The position numbers were made by a program, and so were the translations under genes. This document shows, piece by piece, positions 5,852 through 10,695 of a stretch of 10,695 nt of DNA. How positions within the stretch are numbered: the first letter of the stretch is position 1; every line of letters begins with the position of its first letter. Source of the DNA: an uncultured Actinomyces sp. (GTDB taxonomy: Bacteria; Actinomycetota; Actinomycetes; Actinomycetales; Actinomycetaceae); the NCBI GenBank assembly GCA_938022345.1, contig CALIEP010000396.1, positions 1 to 10,695 on the forward strand, in the 5' to 3' direction. Below the pieces are notes generated by a model that saw nothing but the letters and a program-made list of their open reading frames with translations, did not search any database and was not told the DNA's origin.

Positions 5852-7852
5852 TTAGCCAAGACCGCATGCCGTGACCTTGTAGAGGCTGTATGGCCCGCGT
5901 TGCAGAACACGTTCAAAACCGGGTGTTTCCGGAGTAATGTTCCGAATGCCAGTCCAAGGCGAGTGTTCATCAAAGATCTGTCGATGACGCTCAAGAACAA
6001 TCGCGTAGCGGATATTTTCCTGTTGGATCACGGGACAAACTTCTTGAGGGTCTTCGGAAACCTTGTACAAGTCATCGATGATGACAGTAGTACCCGGTTT
6101 CATCTGCCCAATCCAGTTACCTGGCATCGACGTAAAGACGACCGGCAATCCGCTGGTCGCGTATCCAAACATCGATCCATCGAAGGGATCATTCGCCACC
6201 TTGTCGCGGGTACCGGTGATCTGACGCGCTTCATCCATAAAAGCAATCTCGTCAGAATAGGTGTAGTGACTTGCTCGGTCTTCGGCATTATCTTGCATCG
6301 TAGTAATGCGCCACTTGATATTCCCCCCAGTCAGCGTGACCGCAGCGATCAGAGCATAGACGAGCGCAGAGGAGATGAAACGAAGAGCGGCGCCCTTGGG
6401 ATGTGATGTCTTCACAAGACTTTCGATCAGCCACGCAAGAGCAAGCGCCATCAACGGAACCGCAAGGATTGACATCGCACCGGCGGGGCGATAAGAGTCG
6501 TGATACCAGAAACCCGTTGCGATGTTTCGGAATTTACCTTCAAAGCCCGCACACAAAACATAGAGCGCGGCGATGAATGCGTAGGAAATGACAAGCCAGG
6601 CCCGACGGTATTTGAGGATGGCAAGAAGACCACCGATGGCAACGCCAATGGCAAGGAGCCACTGTGCAGCCAAACGCACCGATCCTGCATTCGTCGACAG
6701 AAGAAGGACCGCCGCAATCGCGCGTTTTGGACTTTGGAAGGAATCCCAACGCCATGTAACGGTGCGTTGCATGAACGGAGCTCTATACAGTGCATACCAC
6801 AGGCAAGCTGCCAGAGCGACCAGCACAATTGCGACCAAGCCTGCCTTAATAGTGCTCCCACTCGAACGACGCACCTGGTTGAAAGCAAGAGCAACCACGT
6901 AGGGGAAGAGAATAACCGCAAGGGTGAAGACCGAGTTGGGCTGAGCCAAGGCAATGGCTGCAAAACCACCAATAGCAATCAGAATCAGACCGCAGAGCTC
7001 AGCACCCTTGAATTGCTTGACAAGAACGCCTCGAAGCAAAAGAACAAATGCCGCGAGGTAAGCAGGCGCGAGCGCGTAGGAGAAGAAGTTTGAGTACAAG
7101 ACTCCGAAGGCAAGCAATCCCCAGGGATATGCCGCAAAAAGCGAAGAAACCAGAACGGCAAAAACTGGCGATAGGCGCACCTTCTTCCCAAAAAGCACGT
7201 CCGTCAGAACGGCAGAGGAAAGCGGCCAAATGGTCAGCAAAACCACCAAGCACGAGGCATTAATCGCAACCGTCATGGGGGTTCCCAAGCCGGAAATCAC
7301 CATAGATACCCAGCCGTGCCACAGAGCGGGATAGAAGTGGGAGCCAACGGTCCCGTCAACAGCTGCGCTATGAAGTGAGGATCCATCTCCGCTTTCGATC
7401 AGCCAGCGGATCACGGACATATGGAAGGGGGTGTCGTAGGTCGAGAAGAAAGCCTGGGGAGAGGGAACAGAACGAACGAAAACTCCAATTGCGATCACTG
7501 CATTAACGATCAGTGCGCCGAGCAGAGCAATGGCGCGTGACCCCGCCCAGCCCGAGAAAAGCCTCTTGTAGTTCTCAAGCCAATGCCTTGGCCTCGAACC
7601 ACACAACCACATGATCCCCGCAACCACGACGAAGACACCGATGTCGCAGCACAGGACAAACTTGAGGCTCCAGTGTCCTGGAATAACGCCGCTCGCAAGT
7701 GACGCGAAGCCCAAGATCGCCGCTCCCGTCACGGGTGCGAAACCGACCGTATAGAGGCGTTTACGCAGGAAAAGAGCGTTAAGCGCAATTCCGGGAACGT
7801 ACAGGATCGCAGCCAGCACAAGCGCCGGAACGATCACCGAGAGCCATGCCAT
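5852..7852 (-). CDS. Polytopic membrane protein, DUF6541-like, probable GT-C-type glycosyltransferase
   Basis: This 666-residue protein has a dozen or more hydrophobic segments between residues 1 and about 510, and a soluble C-terminal part (about 515-666) that should face outside. After the helix at about 107-128 comes a loop with FFSTYDTPFHMSVIRW (135-150), then FYPALWHGW (173-181): an Asp in the first long outer loop (D140 here) is where GT-C enzymes keep the catalytic acid. Another conserved-looking stretch is FWYHDSYRPAGA (448-459). Overall shape and motifs resemble DUF6541 proteins as I remember them. GT-C enzymes use lipid-phosphate sugars at the outer face, which the GtrB-like and GtrA proteins of this locus could provide. 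The ATG has AGGAG 5 bases upstream (7858-7862), and the gene begins 29 bases after wzt, so it is surely cotranscribed. Alternatives are an oligosaccharide ligase or polymerase. Family and reaction are inference; the membrane topology is visible. Confidence 0.75.
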   Translation of the reverse strand: MAWLSVIVPALVLAAILYVPGIALNALFLRKRLYTVGFAPVTGAAILGFASLASGVIPGHWSLKFVLCCDIGVFVVVAGIMWLCGSRPRHWLENYKRLFSGWAGSRAIALLGALIVNAVIAIGVFVRSVPSPQAFFSTYDTPFHMSVIRWLIESGDGSSLHSAAVDGTVGSHFYPALWHGWVSMVISGLGTPMTVAINASCLVVLLTIWPLSSAVLTDVLFGKKVRLSPVFAVLVSSLFAAYPWGLLAFGVLYSNFFSYALAPAYLAAFVLLLRGVLVKQFKGAELCGLILIAIGGFAAIALAQPNSVFTLAVILFPYVVALAFNQVRRSSGSTIKAGLVAIVLVALAACLWYALYRAPFMQRTVTWRWDSFQSPKRAIAAVLLLSTNAGSVRLAAQWLLAIGVAIGGLLAILKYRRAWLVISYAFIAALYVLCAGFEGKFRNIATGFWYHDSYRPAGAMSILAVPLMALALAWLIESLVKTSHPKGAALRFISSALVYALIAAVTLTGGNIKWRITTMQDNAEDRASHYTYSDEIAFMDEARQITGTRDKVANDPFDGSMFGYATSGLPVVFTSMPGNWIGQMKPGTTVIIDDLYKVSEDPQEVCPVIQQENIRYAIVLERHRQIFDEHSPWTGIRNITPETPGFERVLQRGPYSLYKVTACGLG

Positions 7853-7881
7853 TTTCTCTCCTGATCTACGTGAAAAGCGTG

Positions 7882-8610
7882 TTACAAGGAACGCAGTCGA
7901 TCGACTGCTTCTTGTGCTGTGCCGTCTACAAGAAGCTCACCGTGGTGGAGCAGCACTCCCCTATTGCACAGGCGCGCAATCAGGTCAAGGTCGTGGCTCA
8001 CAATCACCAAGGAGGTCCCTTGCTCTTGCATTTCATGGATACGGTCAAGGCACTTGCGTTGGAAGGGCTCATCGCCCACAGCCAAAATCTCATCAACCAA
8101 GAAGATATCCGGGCTAGTGTGGACCGCAACGGCGAAAGCCAAACGCAAGAACATACCCGAGGAGTAGAACTTCACCTCGGTGTCGATAAACTTCTCAATC
8201 TCCGAAAAGGCGACAATATCGTCAAAAGCAGCTTCGATCTGCTCTTTACTCATGCCAAGAATTGCGCCGTTGAGAAAAACATTTTCACGGCCCGTCAGGT
8301 CCGGGTGGAAGCCCGCACCGACTTCAATGAGGCCAGCCATGCGTCCGCGATATCCCACCGAACCCTCATCCGGCGTGATGACACCGGAGATCAGCTTGAG
8401 CATGGTCGATTTACCCGAACCGTTGAAGCCGATCAGGCCAATCGAATCCCCCTGTTCAACCGTGAAACTCACGTGGTCAAGGGCACGGAAGTGATTGACC
8501 AATTGGTTGCGCCGCCCCGTCAGACTCCAGACCAAACGATCCTTCAAGGTATGCGTATTACGCAACGCAAATTCTTTGACAACGTCATCAACGCGAATAA
8601 CTTCAGTCAT
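7882..8610 (-). CDS. wzt: Wzt, ATPase of the ABC polysaccharide exporter
   Basis: This ATP-binding subunit powers export of the lipid-linked polysaccharide through Wzm. Numbered from the ATG, it has Walker A GFNGSGKST at 61-69, the Wzt/TagH-type signature YSSGM at 149-153 in place of LSGGQ, Walker B DIFLVDE at 168-174, the D-loop region AVGD after it, and the switch histidine in VSHD (206). At 242 residues it has only the nucleotide-binding domain: the extra C-terminal carbohydrate-binding domain of O9a-type Wzt is absent. The open frame has a GTG one codon earlier (8613), but AGGAG at 8616-8620 is 5 bases from the ATG at 8608-8610 and only 2 from the GTG, so I chose the ATG. That ATG shares one base with the wzm stop (TGATG), so translation is coupled. 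Rv3781 of M. tuberculosis is the known functional counterpart. Confidence 0.95.
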   Translation of the reverse strand: MTEVIRVDDVVKEFALRNTHTLKDRLVWSLTGRRNQLVNHFRALDHVSFTVEQGDSIGLIGFNGSGKSTMLKLISGVITPDEGSVGYRGRMAGLIEVGAGFHPDLTGRENVFLNGAILGMSKEQIEAAFDDIVAFSEIEKFIDTEVKFYSSGMFLRLAFAVAVHTSPDIFLVDEILAVGDEPFQRKCLDRIHEMQEQGTSLVIVSHDLDLIARLCNRGVLLHHGELLVDGTAQEAVDRLRSL

Positions 8611-9488
8611 CACAGCTCCTGGGCAAACTTGGGATCCATGCGCCTGAAAGAGACCTCGCCAAAGATGACGGCGCCAAGAGAAATCAGTAAAGCAATTCCC
8701 GTCCAGAGTCCCAGATTGGGGAGGTACGGATTCGCAGCAGTATCAACCAGCGTCGGCTGCCAGAAACCATAGTGGAAAAGCTCAACTGCAATGGTCAGCG
8801 GATTGGCCTCGTACACCCACCACAGCCAGTGCCAGCCGTGAGCATCCAAAACGTCTCGCACGCTAAACCACGTGTACAAAACGGGAGAAACCCACGTCGC
8901 CATCATCAAGATCAGGTCAACGAAGTTCTCTGAATCTCGGTAGAACACGTTGAGCGCGCCGGAGAAAAGACCAATCCCCAGTGCAAACATCGAGACAATG
9001 AGGAAGGCAGCAAGGATTGCCAAAACTCCCCACACCGTCGGATGCCAGCCAAAAATCAGCGCGCCAATGAAAAGGACGGCAACTTGAGGGAGGAAGTGGA
9101 CAAGGGCAACCCACATGGCTGACATTGGGAACAACTCGCGGGGAAGATAGATTTTCTTCACCAGCGGCGCGTTGCCGACAACAGATCGGGTTGCGTTGCC
9201 AAAAACTTCCGAGAAATAGTTCATGAGAACCACGCCGGAGAACATGTAGATCACGTAGTTCTCCACGGCGCGGTTCATCTTCATGAAGACGCCAAGTGCG
9301 AAGTAGAAGACCAAAAATTGGGTCAGAGGCTTCGCGTAGCTCCACAGCATTCCAAAGATCGAGCCGCGATAGCGAGCTCGCAGTTCCTTGTGAACGATCA
9401 GGCTGGTCAGGTAGGGCTGACGGAAAACCTCGATCAGTCCCGATGACTTACCCGGGGTTTGGAATTGCTGCGATGCGATGTTACTCAA
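8610..9488 (-). CDS. wzm: Wzm, permease of the ABC polysaccharide exporter
   Basis: This 292-residue ABC-2-type permease forms the membrane channel that pairs with Wzt to export the galactan. It has an N-terminal amphipathic stretch with VHKELRARYRGSIFGMLW (about 32-49), the classic cytoplasmic motif of this family before the first helix, then about six membrane helices, and the loop PLVKKIYLPRELFP (about 107-120), also typical of O-antigen/teichoic-acid permeases. NVFYRDSENFVD (about 184-195) is a further family motif. The start is unusual: a TTG (9486-9488) overlapping the glf stop as TTGA; no other in-frame start keeps the conserved N-terminus. A GAGGA lies 12 bases upstream, so coupling with glf is likely important. 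Rv3783 is the known mycobacterial counterpart. Confidence 0.93.
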   Translation of the reverse strand: MSNIASQQFQTPGKSSGLIEVFRQPYLTSLIVHKELRARYRGSIFGMLWSYAKPLTQFLVFYFALGVFMKMNRAVENYVIYMFSGVVLMNYFSEVFGNATRSVVGNAPLVKKIYLPRELFPMSAMWVALVHFLPQVAVLFIGALIFGWHPTVWGVLAILAAFLIVSMFALGIGLFSGALNVFYRDSENFVDLILMMATWVSPVLYTWFSVRDVLDAHGWHWLWWVYEANPLTIAVELFHYGFWQPTLVDTAANPYLPNLGLWTGIALLISLGAVIFGEVSFRRMDPKFAQEL

Positions 9489-10651
9489 CGAGTGATCCCA
9501 TCCTCGAACAAGGGGGCAAGCTCGTTATCGAGCATCGTCAGTGCCGAAGCGATGGCCATGTGCATATCCAGGTACTTGTAGGTACCCAGGCGGCCCCCGA
9601 AGAAAACACGGTCTTCATTCTTCATGAGTTCGCGGTACTGCTCGAGGCGTTCACGATCCTGCGCGGTGTTCACCGGGTAGTAGGGTTCGTCGCCATGATC
9701 AGCAAAGCGAGAGAACTCGCGGAAGATCACGGTCTTCTTGTCCTGGTAGTCACGCTCGGGGTGGAAGTGGCGGAATTCGATGATTCGTGTGAAGGGGACA
9801 TCAATATCGCCGTAGTTCATGACGGAGCAACCCTGGTAGTCACCGGTCTCAACAACTTCCTTTTCGAAGTCGACGGTGCGCCAGGACAGGTCACCTGCCG
9901 AGTAGTCGAAGTAGCGATCGACCGGGCCGGTGTAGACAACCGGAACCTTGCCGACGACCGCGGCCTTGTTCAGCGGGTTCTCGGGATCGAAGAAGTCGGT
10001 GTCCAAGTAGACATCAATGAGGTCCGAGGCCACCATGCGTTCCATCCACGCAGTGTAGCCGTCTACCGGCAGGCCTTCGTACTTGTCATTGAAGTAGCGC
10101 GAATCGTAGTTGTAGCGCACGGGAAGTCGCGAAATGATCGAGGCGGGAAGATCCTTGGGATCGGTCTGCCACTGCTTGGCAGTGTAGTTCTTGAAGAAGG
10201 CCTCGAAGAGGGGGCGACCGACCAAGGAAACGCCCTTGGACTCGAAGTCGGTGATCTCTTGGCCGTCAACTTCTGCTGCCTGCTGGGCAATGAGCGCGCG
10301 GGCCTCGTCCGGGCCGTAAGCGGCGGAGAAGAACTGGTTAATGGTTCCCAGGTTCACGGGCATCGGGTAGACAACACCGTCAACGGTGGTCCATACGCGG
10401 TGAACGTAAGAAGTGAAGGAGGTGAAACGATTGACATACTCCCACACGCGCTCATTGGAGGTGTGGAAGAGGTGCGCACCGTACTTATGAACTTCGATAC
10501 CGGTTTCCGGATCAATCTCAGAGTAGGCATTGCCACCAAGGTGCGAGCGACGCTCAACGATTGCGACGCGGAGGCCCCAACGGGATGCGGCCTGCTCAGC
10601 AATTGTCAGGCCGAAAAGGCCAGATCCGACGACAACGAGGTCATAGTTCAC
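9485..10651 (-). CDS. glf: UDP-galactopyranose mutase
   Basis: Glf converts UDP-galactopyranose to UDP-galactofuranose with reduced FAD in the cytoplasm, giving the donor for galactan synthesis. The protein has 388 residues, normal for bacterial UGM. Visible motifs: the Rossmann FAD-binding VVGSGLFG (7-14), an acidic end of the second strand (IVERRSHLGGNAY, 31-43), KYGAHLFHT (56-64) near the flavin, KNYTAKQW (154-161) in the substrate region, RLPVRY (175-180) with a substrate-phosphate-type arginine, and the C-terminal FAD motif GGRLGTYKYLDMHMAI (352-367). No key residue looks altered. It starts with GTG, supported by AAAGGAG 7 bases upstream (10659-10665). It is the first gene of the visible run and overlaps wzm by 4 bases. 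Confidence 0.97.
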   Translation of the reverse strand: MNYDLVVVGSGLFGLTIAEQAASRWGLRVAIVERRSHLGGNAYSEIDPETGIEVHKYGAHLFHTSNERVWEYVNRFTSFTSYVHRVWTTVDGVVYPMPVNLGTINQFFSAAYGPDEARALIAQQAAEVDGQEITDFESKGVSLVGRPLFEAFFKNYTAKQWQTDPKDLPASIISRLPVRYNYDSRYFNDKYEGLPVDGYTAWMERMVASDLIDVYLDTDFFDPENPLNKAAVVGKVPVVYTGPVDRYFDYSAGDLSWRTVDFEKEVVETGDYQGCSVMNYGDIDVPFTRIIEFRHFHPERDYQDKKTVIFREFSRFADHGDEPYYPVNTAQDRERLEQYRELMKNEDRVFFGGRLGTYKYLDMHMAIASALTMLDNELAPLFEDGITR

Positions 10652-10676
10652 GGTCGAACTCCTTTCAATCCCAGTC

Positions 10677-10682
10677 AGTATA
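10677..10682 (-). promoter_or_regulatory. Probable -10 box of the glf-led operon
   Basis: TATACT on the minus strand matches the -10 consensus TATAAT in five of six positions. It would give a leader of about 18-20 bases that contains the AAAGGAG ribosome binding site of glf. The expected -35 box lies beyond the window edge and cannot be seen, so the promoter is only half supported. Confidence 0.5.
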
Positions 10683-10695
10683 AGCGAAAGAACTG

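Noticed and set aside
6500..7093. A 197-codon plus-strand frame inside the DUF6541-like gene
   Set aside because: It is antisense to a continuous hydrophobic membrane protein; the charged translation is the expected shadow of membrane-helix codons.
7846..8772. A 308-codon open frame on the plus strand
   Set aside because: It is antisense to wzt and part of wzm, whose ABC motifs are intact; the translation looks like a mirror-frame artefact.

Overview
This window looks like one end of a cell-envelope polysaccharide locus from a Gram-positive actinobacterium. All nine complete genes lie on the minus strand and are transcribed from the right edge towards the left. The core set is UDP-galactopyranose mutase, a two-part ABC polysaccharide exporter and a GlfT2-type galactofuranosyltransferase, which together are the hallmark of actinobacterial galactan synthesis. 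GTG and TTG starts, moderate-to-high GC (62% at 9901-9960 and 55% at 2101-2160 by hand count), a DUF6636-like lipoprotein and a DUF6541-like membrane protein also point to Actinobacteria. GC below that of mycobacteria or classical Actinomyces would fit a lower-GC member of the Actinomycetaceae or a relative, but this is a guess.

Layout, following transcription from right to left. A -10 box near 10680 precedes glf (9485-10651). Glf overlaps wzm (8610-9488), which overlaps wzt (8608-8612 junction; wzt 7882-8610). After 29 bases comes a 666-residue multi-membrane protein with a GT-C-like look (5852-7852). After a 92-base gap comes the GlfT2-like enzyme (3801-5759). A long hairpin and a 12-bp palindrome then separate this core from an AT-richer acyltransferase-3 gene (2568-3704). 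A 221-base gap with a candidate promoter leads to a second module: a membrane-anchored polyprenyl-phosphate glycosyltransferase (1423-2346), a GtrA-type flippase (963-1403) and a lipoprotein (234-914). The last 60 or so bases before the left edge gene hold two small hairpins. The first 170 bases carry the tail of a convergent plus-strand gene that I do not recognise.

How the genes probably work together (inference from families). Glf makes UDP-galactofuranose. The GlfT2-like enzyme polymerises it on a lipid carrier at the inner face of the membrane, and Wzm-Wzt exports the finished chain. The GtrB-like enzyme loads a sugar onto a polyprenyl phosphate, GtrA turns it to the outer face, and a GT-C enzyme (the DUF6541-like protein is the only candidate here) would transfer it to the exported glycan. 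The acyltransferase could add an acyl group. So the window can be read as a galactan backbone and export module joined to an outer-face decoration module. No mobile element, CRISPR array, tRNA or rRNA was seen.
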